From assembly GCA_902497145.1 (NCBI GenBank), contig CABVDR010000003.1:29621-93620 (forward strand): a stretch of DNA of 64,000 nucleotides, given 5' to 3'. The notes beneath the pieces were generated by a model that was not told where the DNA came from, searched no databases, and was given only the letters and a program-made list of their open reading frames with translations. Below are positions 1-10,769 of the stretch, one piece after another; the first letter of the stretch is position 1, and each line of letters opens with the position of its first letter. Origin of the DNA: an uncultured Oscillospiraceae bacterium. GTDB taxonomy: Bacteria > Bacillota > Clostridia > Oscillospirales > Oscillospiraceae. A program made the translations under genes and the position numbers.

Positions 1-1
1 C

Positions 2-103
2 GGCCACATCGGCGACGGCAAGATCTTCGTATACAGTGTGGATAAGGTTGTCAAAGTCCGCACCGGCGAGGAAAACCTGGCTGCCCTGAACGATGTGGAA
101 TAA
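2..103 (+). CDS. P-II family nitrogen regulator, C-terminal end (partial)
   Basis: Only the last 33 codons lie in the window; the gene starts before base 1. The reading frame contains GDGKIFVYSVDKVVKVRTGE, the conserved C-terminal strand and C-loop region of GlnB/GlnK signal-transduction proteins, where the GDGKIFV segment lines the ATP/ADP site and the RTGE segment ends the fold. P-II proteins sense 2-oxoglutarate and ATP/ADP and control ammonium transport or assimilation. The neighbouring glutamate synthase and glutamine synthetase genes fit this role. GlnB and GlnK cannot be told apart from the tail alone. Confidence 0.88.
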   Translation, partial: GHIGDGKIFVYSVDKVVKVRTGEENLAALNDVE

Positions 104-148
104 TCCACCCCTTACATTGCTTCCATTCTTTTCCTTCCCTTAATGTGT

Positions 149-182
149 CAAAGCCCTCAGGCCGCCCGGCCCGGGGGCTTTG
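149..182 (+). terminator. Hairpin after the P-II gene
   Basis: Inverted repeat CAAAGCCC / GGGCTTTG (149-156 with 175-182), 45 bases after the stop. There is no clear T-run after it, so termination is only likely. Confidence 0.4.
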
Positions 183-244
183 GCACGTTTGGGGGTCTTG
201 GTAAAGCGGAGCACACCGGTGTTGATCGGTGGGAACGCAGGCAG

Positions 245-282
245 AAAACTGCCCCGCCCGAATGCCCAGGCGGGGCAGTTTT
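245..282 (-). terminator. Terminator after gltD
   Basis: Perfect 14-bp inverted repeat (245-258 with 269-282, AAAACTGCCCCGCC and its complement), lying just past the gltD stop on the minus strand. Its ends are A/T-rich, so it can work in both directions and separates gltD from the convergent P-II gene. Confidence 0.75.
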
Positions 283-292
283 CATGAAGTGC

Positions 293-1774
<1,482 letters not shown>

Positions 1775-1789
1775 GATAGTTCCTCCCCC

Positions 1790-4700
1790 TTATTCTTTCG
1801 TGCTGATGTAGAAGGCCTCGACCTCCGCCTGCTGGCGGTCCATGCCCTGGTCCACAAACTCATTGATGATGTTGGTCATCCGCTCGTAGTCCCGGGGGAG
1901 GATCTTCTTAAAGCAGGAGGCTTTCTGATCCAGACAGCTGAGGATCTCCTTGGCCTTGGGGGAACCGGTGGCCGCGATGTGCTCGGTGAGCATCTGGCGG
2001 ATCTCGGCCACGTCGTGCTTCTCCGTCACCGGCTCCATGCTCACCAGCGTCTTGTTAAGGCGCAGGTACAGGTCCCGGTCCTCGTCCCACACGTAGGCGA
2101 TACCGCCCGACATGCCGGCGGCGAAGTTCTTGCCCGTGGGACCCAGCACCATGACCCGGCCGCCGGTCATGTACTCGCAGCCGTGGTCGCCCACGCCCTC
2201 TACCACGGCCCAGGCGCCGGAGTTTCGCACCGCGAAGCGCTCACCCGCCATGCCGTTGATGAAGGCCTTGCCGCTGGTGGCGCCGTAGAGGGCCACATTG
2301 CCGATGATGATGTTCTCCTCGGGACGGTAGGCGGCATGTTTCGGGGGATAGACGATGATCTTACCGCCGGACAGGCCCTTGCCCATGTAGTCGTTGCAGT
2401 CGCCTTCCAGCTCCAGGGTCAGGCCCTTGGGGATGAAGGCGCCGAAGGACTGGCCTGCGCCGCCGCTGCACTTCACGGTGAGGGTATCCTCCTCCAGGGA
2501 GTTGCCGTGGAGGCGGGTGATATCGCTGCCCAGGATGGCGCCCAGGGTACGGTCGGTGGAGGTGACGGAGATGGACACCGTCTTTTTCTCCCCGGTGGCC
2601 AGAGCGTGCTTGAGCTTCTTGAGCAGCTTCATGTCGGTGGTCTTTTCCAGCTCAAAGTCATAGACGTCGGCGGGATCGAAGTGGCGCTTCACGCCGCTCT
2701 GCTGGTAAGGATTGTTGAGGATGGCGGACAGGTCCACGGTAGCCGCCCGCTGGTTCACCGCCCAGGGGCGCACCTTCAGCAGGTCGGTGCGGCCTACCAG
2801 CTCCTCTACGGTGCGCACGCCCAGCCGGGCCATGTGTTCCCGCAAGTCCTGGGCCACGTAGCGCATGAAGTTGATGACATACTCCGGCTTGCCCACGAAC
2901 CGCTTGCGCAGCTCCGGATCCTGGGTGGCAATGCCCATGGGGCAGGTGCCCAGGTTGCACACCCGCATCATCACGCAGCCCATGGTGACCAGGGGGGCGG
3001 TGGCAAAGCCAAACTCCTCGGCCCCCAGCATACAGGCGATGGCCACATCCCGGCCGGTCATCAGCTTGCCGTCGGCTTCCAGGGCCACCCGGGAGCGCAG
3101 GCCGTTCATAATGAGAGTCTGGTGAGCCTCAGCCACGCCCAGCTCCCAGGGAACGCCCGCATTATGGATGGAGCTGCGGGGGGCGGCTCCGGTACCGCCG
3201 TCATAGCCGCAGATGAGTACCACCTGAGCGCCCGCCTTGGCCACACCGGCGGCAATGGTGCCCACGCCGGGTTCGGCACACAGCTTCACCGAGATCCGAG
3301 CCTGGCGGTTGGCGTTTTTCAGGTCGTAGATGAGCTGGGCCAGGTCCTCAATGGAGTAGATGTCGTGGTGGGGCGGGGGAGAGATCAGGGTGACGCCGGG
3401 GGTGGAGTGGCGGGTCTTGGCAACCTCGGGGGTGACCTTCTTGCCGGGCAGGTGGCCGCCCTCACCGGGCTTGGCCCCCTGGGCCATCTTGATTTGAATG
3501 TCCCGGGCGGACACCAGATACTCACTGGTGACGCCGAAGCGGCCGGAGGCCACCTGCTTGATGGCGGAGTTGGTAATGGTACCAAAGCGGGCGGGGTCCT
3601 CGCCGCCCTCGCCGGAGTTGGACATGCCGCCCAGGGTGTTCATGGCGATGGCCATGCACTCATGGGCCTCCTTGGAGATGGAGCCAAAGGACATGGCTCC
3701 CGTCTTAAAGCGCTTGACGATGGAGTCCACACTCTCCACCTCGTCCAGGGGGATGGGAGCGTCCAAATACTGCATCTCCATCAGACCCCGGAGGGTGTGG
3801 GGCTTGCCCGGGTCATCCACCAGGGCGGCGTACTGCTTGTAGAGATTGTAGTCCCCCTCCCATACCGCCTGCTGGAGCAGGTGGATGACCTTGGGGTTAT
3901 ACATATGGTCCTCCGCGCCCGCGCGCACCTTGTGTTCGCCCTCGCTGTCCAGGGTGGGGTCGCCTCCCAACCCCAGGGGGTCGAAGGCCCGGGAGTGGTG
4001 GGAGTCCACCAGCTGCTCGATTTCATGCAGTCCGATGCCGCCCACCCGGCTGAGTGTGCCAGTAAAGTACTCGTCCACCACGCTCTTGTCGATGCCTACC
4101 GCCTCAAAAATCTGGGCGGACTGGTAGGACTGGATGGTGGAGATGCCCATCTTGGAGGCGATCTTCACGATGCCGCTCAGGATAGCTTGATTGTAGTCCT
4201 TGACGGCGGTGTGGTAGTCCTTGTCCAGCAGGCCCTGGTCGATAAGCTCGCCGATGGTGTCGTGGGCCAGGTAGGGGTTCACTGCCCGGGCGCCGTAGCC
4301 CAGCAGAGCAGCAAAGTGCTGCACGTCCCGGGGCTCGGCGGACTCCAGTACAATGGAGATGGCGGAGGACTTTTTCGTCCGGATCAGGTAGCGCTCCACC
4401 GCCGACACCGCCAGCAGGGAGGGGATGGCCACGTGGTTCTCATCCACGCCCCGGTCGGAGAGGATGACGATGTTGGCTCCGTGGCGGTAGGCCCGGTCCA
4501 CGGTGACAAACAGCCGGTCCAGGGCACGCTTCAAGGGGGTGTTCTTATAATAGAGGATGGACACCGTCTCCACCTGGAAGCCAGGCTTTTTCATAGCCTG
4601 AATTTTCATCAGCTCCACGCTGGTGAGAATGGGCTTGTGAATCTGGAGGGCGTGGGCGTTGTCCGCCGTCTCCTCCAGGAGATTACCGTCGTTGCCCAGA

Positions 4701-6331
4701 TAGACGGTGGTGTCGGTGACCACCGCCTCCCGGATGGCGTCGATGGGCGGGTTGGTCACCTGGGCGAAGAGCTGCTTAAAGTAGTTGAACAGGGGCTGCT
4801 GGTGGTCGGAGAGGACAGCCAGGGGGATGTCGATGCCCATGGCGGCGGTGGGCTCGGAGCCGGTGCGGGCCATGGTCAAAATGGTGTTTTTCACGTCCTC
4901 ATAGGAGTAGCCGAAGGCCTTCTGCAGCCGGGTAAGCTCCCCGTTGGAGTAGGACTGGACCTTCTTGTTGGGGATGGGAAGGTCCTGGAGGCGCACCAGT
5001 CCCCGGTCCAGCCACTCGCCGTAGGGCTGCTGGGCGGCGTAGTTCTCTTTCAGTTCCCCGTCGTCAATGATCCGGCCCTGGACTGTGTCCACCAGCAGCA
5101 TTCTGCCGGGCTGGAGGCGGGACTTTTTCACAATATGGGCGGGGTCGGTGGGCAGGGCGCCCACCTCGGAGGAGAGGATGAGCCGGTCGTCGTCGGTGAT
5201 GTAGTAGCGGGAGGGGCGCAGGCCGTTGCGGTCCAGCACTGCCCCTACCGTGTCGCCGTCGGAGAAGAGGATGGAGGCCGGGCCGTCCCAGGGCTCCATC
5301 ATGATGGCATAATACTGGTAGAGGTCCCGCTTGGAGCGGGAGATGTTCTCGTCCTTCTGCCAGGGCTCGGGGATGGTGATCATCACCGCCTTGGGCAGCT
5401 CCATGCCGCTCATGACCAGAAATTCCAGGGTATTGTCCAGCATGGCCGAGTCGGAGCCGTCGCCGTTGATGACGGGGAACACCTTATCCATGTCGTCGTC
5501 GGACAGCGCCGCGCTGCGCAGCGTCTCCTCCCGGGAAAGCATCCGGTCCACGTTGCCCCGGATGGTGTTGATCTCACCGTTGTGGAGGATGAAGCGGTTG
5601 GGGTGGGCACGCTCCCAGGAGGGATTGGTGTTGGTAGAGAAGCGGGAGTGGACGCAGGCAATGGCACTTTGGTAGGCCCGATCCTGCAAATCCAAATAGA
5701 AACGGCGCAGCTCGCCCACCAGGAACATACCCTTATAAACCACCGTCCGGCTGGACAGGGAGGGGACGTAGGTGTTGTCGTTGGACTGCTCGAACACCCG
5801 GCGGGTGATGTACAGCTTGCGGTCGAAGGCCAGACCCCGCTCTACCCCTTCCGGACGGCGGATGAAGGCCTGCTGGATGTTGGGCATCTTGCTTAATGCC
5901 TTCTGCCCCAGCACCTCGGGGCACACCGGTACCTTCCGCCAGCCCAGAAACTCCATCCCCTCCTTGGCCACGATGATCTCAAACATCTTTTTGGCCTGGT
6001 TGCGCTGGAGGGTGTCCTGGGGGAAGAAAAACATGCCCACGCCGTAGTCTCGGGCCTCACCCAGCTGGAGCCCCAGCTTGGCGGCCTCCCGGGCAAAGAA
6101 ATTGTGGGAGATCTGGAGCAGAATGCCCACGCCGTCGCCCGTCTTGCCCTGGGCATCCTTGCCCGCCCGGTGCTCCAGCTTTTCCACGATCTTGAGGGCG
6201 TCGTCCACCGTCTGGTAGCTCTGCCGCCCCTTGATGTCCACCACCACGCCGATGCCGCAGGCGTCGTGCTCAAACTGTGGGTAATACAGCCCTTGCTGGT
6301 GATAGCCCTCTTGTCTGTCTTGCTGCTTCAT
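1790..6331 (-). CDS. gltB: Glutamate synthase, large subunit
   Basis: The 1513-aa product has the full GltB order: N-terminal class II glutamine amidotransferase, central domain, FMN-binding synthase domain and C-terminal beta-helix (GXGXG) domain. The ATG at 6331 was chosen over upstream starts because GGGGGAG precedes it and because it leaves a 24-residue propeptide before Cys25 in HDACGIG. This Cys becomes the N-terminal nucleophile of the amidotransferase after cleavage, as is usual for the family. The synthase domain has the expected GEGGEDPAR, KPGEGGHLPG and CNLGTCPMGIATQ segments, the last holding 3Fe-4S cluster cysteines. It is co-transcribed with gltD. The long upstream region shared with divergent glnA suggests nitrogen control. 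Confidence 0.97.
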   Translation of the reverse strand: MKQQDRQEGYHQQGLYYPQFEHDACGIGVVVDIKGRQSYQTVDDALKIVEKLEHRAGKDAQGKTGDGVGILLQISHNFFAREAAKLGLQLGEARDYGVGMFFFPQDTLQRNQAKKMFEIIVAKEGMEFLGWRKVPVCPEVLGQKALSKMPNIQQAFIRRPEGVERGLAFDRKLYITRRVFEQSNDNTYVPSLSSRTVVYKGMFLVGELRRFYLDLQDRAYQSAIACVHSRFSTNTNPSWERAHPNRFILHNGEINTIRGNVDRMLSREETLRSAALSDDDMDKVFPVINGDGSDSAMLDNTLEFLVMSGMELPKAVMITIPEPWQKDENISRSKRDLYQYYAIMMEPWDGPASILFSDGDTVGAVLDRNGLRPSRYYITDDDRLILSSEVGALPTDPAHIVKKSRLQPGRMLLVDTVQGRIIDDGELKENYAAQQPYGEWLDRGLVRLQDLPIPNKKVQSYSNGELTRLQKAFGYSYEDVKNTILTMARTGSEPTAAMGIDIPLAVLSDHQQPLFNYFKQLFAQVTNPPIDAIREAVVTDTTVYLGNDGNLLEETADNAHALQIHKPILTSVELMKIQAMKKPGFQVETVSILYYKNTPLKRALDRLFVTVDRAYRHGANIVILSDRGVDENHVAIPSLLAVSAVERYLIRTKKSSAISIVLESAEPRDVQHFAALLGYGARAVNPYLAHDTIGELIDQGLLDKDYHTAVKDYNQAILSGIVKIASKMGISTIQSYQSAQIFEAVGIDKSVVDEYFTGTLSRVGGIGLHEIEQLVDSHHSRAFDPLGLGGDPTLDSEGEHKVRAGAEDHMYNPKVIHLLQQAVWEGDYNLYKQYAALVDDPGKPHTLRGLMEMQYLDAPIPLDEVESVDSIVKRFKTGAMSFGSISKEAHECMAIAMNTLGGMSNSGEGGEDPARFGTITNSAIKQVASGRFGVTSEYLVSARDIQIKMAQGAKPGEGGHLPGKKVTPEVAKTRHSTPGVTLISPPPHHDIYSIEDLAQLIYDLKNANRQARISVKLCAEPGVGTIAAGVAKAGAQVVLICGYDGGTGAAPRSSIHNAGVPWELGVAEAHQTLIMNGLRSRVALEADGKLMTGRDVAIACMLGAEEFGFATAPLVTMGCVMMRVCNLGTCPMGIATQDPELRKRFVGKPEYVINFMRYVAQDLREHMARLGVRTVEELVGRTDLLKVRPWAVNQRAATVDLSAILNNPYQQSGVKRHFDPADVYDFELEKTTDMKLLKKLKHALATGEKKTVSISVTSTDRTLGAILGSDITRLHGNSLEEDTLTVKCSGGAGQSFGAFIPKGLTLELEGDCNDYMGKGLSGGKIIVYPPKHAAYRPEENIIIGNVALYGATSGKAFINGMAGERFAVRNSGAWAVVEGVGDHGCEYMTGGRVMVLGPTGKNFAAGMSGGIAYVWDEDRDLYLRLNKTLVSMEPVTEKHDVAEIRQMLTEHIAATGSPKAKEILSCLDQKASCFKKILPRDYERMTNIINEFVDQGMDRQQAEVEAFYISTKE

Positions 6332-6807
6332 ACGCGCTCCCCCGTTTCTCAATCTCCTTGCGCTTTGGCCAGCACTGCAAGTTCGTATTGGGGTATCCTG
6401 CGTTTTTTCGGCGACCGGCCTGCTGCGCGAGGGATAAAATTTCATTCATCATATCACGGATAATTTCAATCGGGCAATGTAGCTCATGACAAAATATGCA
6501 GGATAAGATCAATGAAATTTCATATAGTTTGACGATTCACACCATAAAAGTGCTAAAGCGAACCGAGGGAGCGAACCGCTTTTCCTCAAAGTGTACAGAG
6601 TGTTGGAGCTATCCTGGAATGGAAAACATTTGGATTTTTTAGGAATACAAAAAGAATATGCGAGATTTTTGAGCAAAACTGTCAAGTGAGAGGGTAAAGG
6701 CGAAAGACTGGGGGTGGGAGGGGGTAAAAGGAGCGTCCAGTGGGAAAATGTGGTTTTCCACAGAGAAGCGGCAGAAAAAGCAGGCGATCTTTGGGCAAAA
6801 TTCAGAC

Positions 6808-6836
6808 TTGTGATTTTTTTGGCGATGCGCTATTGT
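6808..6836 (+). promoter_or_regulatory. Probable glnA promoter
   Basis: TTGTGA, 17 bases, TATTGT. Predicted transcription start is near 6843, giving a leader of about 130 nt that contains the terminator hairpin before glnA. Confidence 0.5.
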
Positions 6837-6894
6837 AGAAACAGAATTTTTGTGCCCGCCCGGTGCGGGGCAAAGGCTCTGGATTGTGATGTAA

Positions 6895-6932
6895 GGCGAC
6901 GGTGCCCGTTAAGGACACCGTCGCCTTTTTTT
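6895..6932 (+). terminator. Leader terminator (attenuator) ahead of glnA
   Basis: Perfect 10-bp stem GGCGACGGTG / CACCGTCGCC (6895-6904 with 6916-6925) followed by seven T. It lies between the predicted promoter and the glnA ATG 41 bases on, so glnA expression should require read-through. Antitermination of type III glnA by an ANTAR-domain protein is known in some clostridia. I could not identify the paired hairpins expected for that system here. Confidence 0.8.
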
Positions 6933-6972
6933 ACATTCCAACCCAAACCAATGGAAAGGATGGGATTTCCTT

Positions 6973-9081
6973 ATGAGTGGAACAATCTCTGAAATTTTTG
7001 GCGCCAACGTATTCAGCATGTCCGTCATGCGGGAGCGCCTGCCCAAGAAGGTATACGCCGAGGTCGTGGACGTGATGGAGCACGGCGGGAATATCAGCAT
7101 GGCTACCGCCGACATCGTCGCCAACGCCATGAAGGACTGGGCGGTGGAGAAGGGTGCCACCCACTACACCCATTGGTTCCAGCCCCTCACCGGCGTGACC
7201 GCCGAGAAGCACGACTCCTTCCTCACGGCTCCCAAGGACAGCAAGACCCTGCTGCAGCTCACCGGCAAGCAGCTCATCATGGGCGAGCCCGACGCCTCCT
7301 CCTTCCCCTCCGGCGGCCTGCGTGCCACTCACTACGCCAGAGGCTACACCGCCTGGGACATGACCTCTCCCGCTTTCGTCAAGGAGATGTCCTGCGGCAC
7401 CATCCTGTGCATCCCCACTATTTTCGTCTCCTACAACGGCGAGGCGCTGGATAAGAAGACCCCCCTGCTGCGCTCCATGGAGGCCATCAACACACAGGCC
7501 CTGCGTATTCTGCGCCTGTTCGGCAACGACCAGGCCACCCGGGTGACCCCCTCTGTCGGTCCTGAGCAGGAGTACTTCCTGGTGGACCGGGAGAAGTACC
7601 TGAAGCGCCGCGACCTCATCTACACCGGCCGCACCCTCTTCGGTGCTCCCGCCCCCAAGGGCCAGGAGCTGGATGATCAGTACTTCGGCGTCATCCGAGA
7701 GCGTGTGGGCGCCTTCATGGCCGACCTGAACCAGGAGCTGTGGAAGCTGGGCATCCCCGCCACCACCCAGCACAACGAGGTGGCCCCCGCTCAGCACGAG
7801 CTGGCCCCCATCTACACCATGTGCAACCTGGCCGTAGACCAGAACCAGCTGACCATGGAGACCATGAAGCGGGTCGCCACCCGCCACGGCCTGGTGTGCC
7901 TGCTCCATGAGAAGCCCTACGCCGGCGTCAACGGCTCCGGCAAGCACAACAACTGGTCCATCGGCACCGACACCGGGGAGAACCTGCTGGATCCCGGCGA
8001 CACCCCCAACGAGAACCTCCAGTTCCTGCTGGTGCTGGCCTGTATTATGAAGGCGGTGGATGAGCACGCCGACCTGCTGCGCTGCTCCGCCTCCTGCGTG
8101 GGCAACGAGCACCGTCTGGGCGCTCAGGAGGCTCCTCCCGCCATTATCTCCATCTTCCTGGGTGACCAGCTGGACAACGTGGTCAGCCAGATCGTCTCCA
8201 GCGCCGACTCTATCCGGGTCATCGCCGCAGGCAAGCTGGACACCGGCGTGTCCACCGTCCCTGTCATCAAGAAGGACGCTACCGATCGCAACCGTACCTC
8301 TCCCTTCGCCTTCACCGGCAACAAGTTTGAGTTCCGTATGGTGGGTTCCTCCGATTCCATTGCCGACGCCAACATTACCCTGAACGCCATTGTGGCCCAG
8401 GCCTTTAGCGAGGCCGCCGACGTGCTGGAGAAGGCGGACGACTTTAACGCCGCCTGCACCAAGCTCATCCACGACTGGATGACTGAGCACCAGCGCATCG
8501 TCTTTAACGGCAACGGCTACTCCGATGCGTGGGTCCAGGAGGCCGCCCGCCGCGGGCTGCCCAACCTGCCCTCCATGGTGGACGCCGTCCCCTCCCTCAC
8601 CACCCCCAAGGCGGAAGCTCTGTTTACCCAGTTTGGTGTGTACACCAAGCAGGAGCTGGAGTCCCGTGCCGAGATCATGTATGAGACCTACGCCAAGGTG
8701 CTGAAGATCGAGGCCAACACCATGATCCACATGGCCGGCAAGCACTACATCCCCGCCGCCATCCAGTATACCACCAGCCTGGCTCAGTCCATTGCCTCGG
8801 TGACCTCCGTGTCCCCCGCCGCCGACGTGTCGGTACAGAAGGAGCTGCTGGATGAGTGCAGCGGCCTGCTCTCCGATGCCTCCAAGGCCCTTAAGGAGCT
8901 GAAGGCCCTGCTGCCTGAGGTAGACGCCCTGGACGATGTGGCCGAGATGGCCCACGCCTACCACGACAAGGTGGTGCCCGCCATGGCCGCTCTTCGCCAT
9001 CCTGTGGATGAGCTGGAACTTCTAGTGGACAAGGACATCTGGCCGGTGCCCACCTACGGCGACCTGATGTTCGAGGTCTGA
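6973..9081 (+). CDS. glnA: Glutamine synthetase type III (GlnN family)
   Basis: The 702-aa product has the length of GSIII, far above the 440-470 aa of GSI. It condenses glutamate and ammonia with ATP. Conserved segments are GPEQEYFLVDR near residue 195 (metal-binding Glu), a NEVAPAQHE segment near 270, NGSGKHNNWS near 318 and GNEHRLGAQEAPPA near 377. The C-terminal part (about 560-700) is the GSIII-specific extension. The ATG follows GGAAAGGATGGGA. It is monocistronic, between its own leader attenuator and a strong terminator at 9128. Divergent gltBD completes the GS-GOGAT cycle. Confidence 0.95.
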   Translation: MSGTISEIFGANVFSMSVMRERLPKKVYAEVVDVMEHGGNISMATADIVANAMKDWAVEKGATHYTHWFQPLTGVTAEKHDSFLTAPKDSKTLLQLTGKQLIMGEPDASSFPSGGLRATHYARGYTAWDMTSPAFVKEMSCGTILCIPTIFVSYNGEALDKKTPLLRSMEAINTQALRILRLFGNDQATRVTPSVGPEQEYFLVDREKYLKRRDLIYTGRTLFGAPAPKGQELDDQYFGVIRERVGAFMADLNQELWKLGIPATTQHNEVAPAQHELAPIYTMCNLAVDQNQLTMETMKRVATRHGLVCLLHEKPYAGVNGSGKHNNWSIGTDTGENLLDPGDTPNENLQFLLVLACIMKAVDEHADLLRCSASCVGNEHRLGAQEAPPAIISIFLGDQLDNVVSQIVSSADSIRVIAAGKLDTGVSTVPVIKKDATDRNRTSPFAFTGNKFEFRMVGSSDSIADANITLNAIVAQAFSEAADVLEKADDFNAACTKLIHDWMTEHQRIVFNGNGYSDAWVQEAARRGLPNLPSMVDAVPSLTTPKAEALFTQFGVYTKQELESRAEIMYETYAKVLKIEANTMIHMAGKHYIPAAIQYTTSLAQSIASVTSVSPAADVSVQKELLDECSGLLSDASKALKELKALLPEVDALDDVAEMAHAYHDKVVPAMAALRHPVDELELLVDKDIWPVPTYGDLMFEV

Positions 9082-9127
9082 TTTTCCTTTGCTTCTTTTC
9101 ATTCTCCTTTTTTCGTTATATTGGTGT

Positions 9128-9165
9128 GCTCCGGACCAGGCTTTGCCTGGTCCGGAGCGCTTTTT
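9128..9165 (+). terminator. Terminator after glnA
   Basis: Perfect 14-bp stem (9128-9141 with 9145-9158, GCTCCGGACCAGGC and its complement), three-base loop, then CGCTTTTT. Confidence 0.85.
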
Positions 9166-9180
9166 GCCCTTTTCTCCTTA

Positions 9181-10083
9181 TTATAAAGGTAGCGCATCCT
9201 CCGGCTCCCAGCTCATGCGGCAGAAGCAGTCCATCAGCGCCTTGGCTGAGGCGGTCAAAAATTTATGCCTGTGCCAGATGATATGGTTCTCCCGCACGAA
9301 GGTTTCGTCCCGCAGCTCCTTGGTGGCCACCACCCCCGCCCGGACCGCTCCCTCCACCAACCGCTCCGGCAAGAAGGAGATGCCAAGCCCCAGGTGCACC
9401 GCCTGGACGATGGCCTGGGTGCTCACGCTCTCCATGGCGGGAACCAGGGGGATGTCGTGCAGGGCAAACACCCGCTCCAGAAATGCCCGGCCCACACTCC
9501 CTTTGTCCCGGAGCAGGAAGGTGTCCTGGGCCAGATCTTTTAATTCCAGGCCCTCCTGCCTGGCCCGGGGGTCGTCCGGGGGCAAAATGAGCACCAGCCG
9601 GTCCGGGGCGATGGCCCGCTTGGCCAGCTCCTCCCGGTCGGTGTTCCCCTCAATGACGGCAAAGTCCAGCTCGTTGTCCAGCAGGGCCTGCTGGAGGGCG
9701 GCCCCGTTGGAGATGGTGGAGCGTACCCGCAGCTGGGGGTAGTCCTGCTGAAAGCGCACCAGCACCCGGGGCAGCAGGTCGGTGCCGATGGCGATGCTGG
9801 TGCCCACCCGTAAAAGCCCCAGCTTGTCCCAGTCCCGCAGCCCCTTCTCCATCTGGTCGAAGGAGTCCACAATATGGACTGCGTAGGTGTAAAACACGTT
9901 GCCCATCTCGGTGATGTACAGCTTGCGGTTGATGCGCTCAAAGAGCCGGATGCCGTAGTAGGACTCGATCTCCTGGATGGCCCGGGTGACGGCGGGCTGG
10001 GTCATCTGCAGCTGCTGGGCGGCTCGGGTCATGTGCTGGGTCTGGTAGACGGCCAGAAAAATTTTCATGTGGCGCAGGGTCAT
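9181..10083 (-). CDS. LysR-family transcriptional regulator
   Basis: The 300-aa product has the LysR layout: N-terminal winged helix-turn-helix (about 1-60, with MTQPAVTRAIQEIE as recognition helix) and a type 2 periplasmic-binding-like effector domain (about 90-290). It is divergent from the two chromate-family transporter genes with 107 bases between, the usual arrangement for a LysR protein that controls the neighbour and itself. An inverted repeat just upstream of its start (10098-10119) is a candidate binding site. The effector is unknown. Confidence 0.9.
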   Translation of the reverse strand: MTLRHMKIFLAVYQTQHMTRAAQQLQMTQPAVTRAIQEIESYYGIRLFERINRKLYITEMGNVFYTYAVHIVDSFDQMEKGLRDWDKLGLLRVGTSIAIGTDLLPRVLVRFQQDYPQLRVRSTISNGAALQQALLDNELDFAVIEGNTDREELAKRAIAPDRLVLILPPDDPRARQEGLELKDLAQDTFLLRDKGSVGRAFLERVFALHDIPLVPAMESVSTQAIVQAVHLGLGISFLPERLVEGAVRAGVVATKELRDETFVRENHIIWHRHKFLTASAKALMDCFCRMSWEPEDALPL

Positions 10084-10097
10084 AGGACTGCCCTCTT

Positions 10098-10119
10098 TTC
10101 ATATCATTTTTGTTATGAA
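10098..10119. promoter_or_regulatory. Candidate LysR operator
   Basis: Inverted repeat TTCATA-N10-TATGAA (10098-10103 with 10114-10119) in the divergent region, close to the T-N11-A architecture of LysR sites. It lies between the regulator start and the transporter promoter. Confidence 0.45.
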
Positions 10120-10138
10120 GCCGATAAAAAGATAGCAT

Positions 10139-10167
10139 TTTACTCATTCTTTCCCGGCGGATATAAT
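10139..10167 (+). promoter_or_regulatory. Promoter for the chromate-family transporter genes
   Basis: TTTACT, 17 bases, TATAAT (10162-10167). It is 24 bases ahead of the ATG at 10191, with AGAAAGGAG as ribosome binding site. Confidence 0.6.
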
Positions 10168-10190
10168 AGAGAAGAAAGGAGCGGGATGCT

Positions 10191-10769
10191 ATGGCGCAGG
10201 AAGGGAAAAAGGGGACGCTGCTCAAGCTGTTTCTCAGTATGCTGTATATCAGCGCCTTCACCTTTGGGGGAGGCTTTGTCATCATTACCTTTATGAAGCG
10301 GAAGTTTGTGGATGAGCTGGGGTGGATCGACGAGCAGGAGATGCTGGATCTCACCGCCCTGGCCCAGTCCTCCCCGGGAGCTATCGCCGTCAACGCTGCC
10401 ATCTTGGTGGGCTGGCGGGTGGGCGGCTTCCTGGGCATGGTGACCGCGGTGATCGGCACCGTGCTGCCCCCCATCACCATTTTGTCGGTGATCTCCCTCT
10501 TCTACGCGGCCTTTGCCGCCAACCCCTATGTGGCCCTGGTGCTCAAGGGCATGCAGGCGGGGGTAGCGGCTGTCATTCTGGATGTGGTGTGGGGCCTGGG
10601 AGCCAACGTGGTGAAAACCAAGTCCGCCATACACATGGTGGTGATGGCGGTCGCCTTTATCGCCACCTTTGTCTACGGCGTCAACGTGATCTATATTATT
10701 CTGGCCGCTGGACTGCTGGGTGTGGTGCTGGCCATGCTGGAGCGGAAGAAGGGAGGGCAGGCCCAATGA
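10191..10769 (+). CDS. Chromate transporter (CHR family), first half
   Basis: The 192-aa membrane protein is one short-chain CHR domain with about five or six membrane segments. It has the family's glycine-rich GGGFVIITFMKRKFV opening and the SSPGAIAVN motif near residue 60, the position of the PGP motif. Short-chain CHR proteins work as pairs encoded side by side, as here. Family members export chromate or related oxyanions. In gut anaerobes the natural substrate is unclear. The stop overlaps the next start as ATGA. Confidence 0.88.
   Translation: MAQEGKKGTLLKLFLSMLYISAFTFGGGFVIITFMKRKFVDELGWIDEQEMLDLTALAQSSPGAIAVNAAILVGWRVGGFLGMVTAVIGTVLPPITILSVISLFYAAFAANPYVALVLKGMQAGVAAVILDVVWGLGANVVKTKSAIHMVVMAVAFIATFVYGVNVIYIILAAGLLGVVLAMLERKKGGQAQ

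Larger units (their letters stand above)
6332..6972. other. Divergent gltB / glnA intergenic region
   Basis: About 640 bases between gltB (minus) and glnA (plus). The glnA side holds a promoter (6808-6836) and a leader terminator (6895-6932), listed separately. The gltB side has a GC-rich stretch (6340-6430) that can be read as a short open frame overlapping the gltB start, but it has no convincing ribosome binding site and I do not call it. The middle (6540-6800) is AT-rich with small direct repeats such as GCGAACCG (twice near 6559-6583). I see no gene there. Confidence 0.6.

Noticed and set aside
6270..6512. Short open frame upstream of and overlapping the gltB start
   Set aside because: No ribosome binding site at its start, it runs past the gltB ATG in another frame, and the protein resembles nothing known to me.
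6931..9000. 689-codon open frame opposite glnA
   Set aside because: Antisense shadow of a GC3-rich gene; low-complexity Gly/Val/His protein with no family features.
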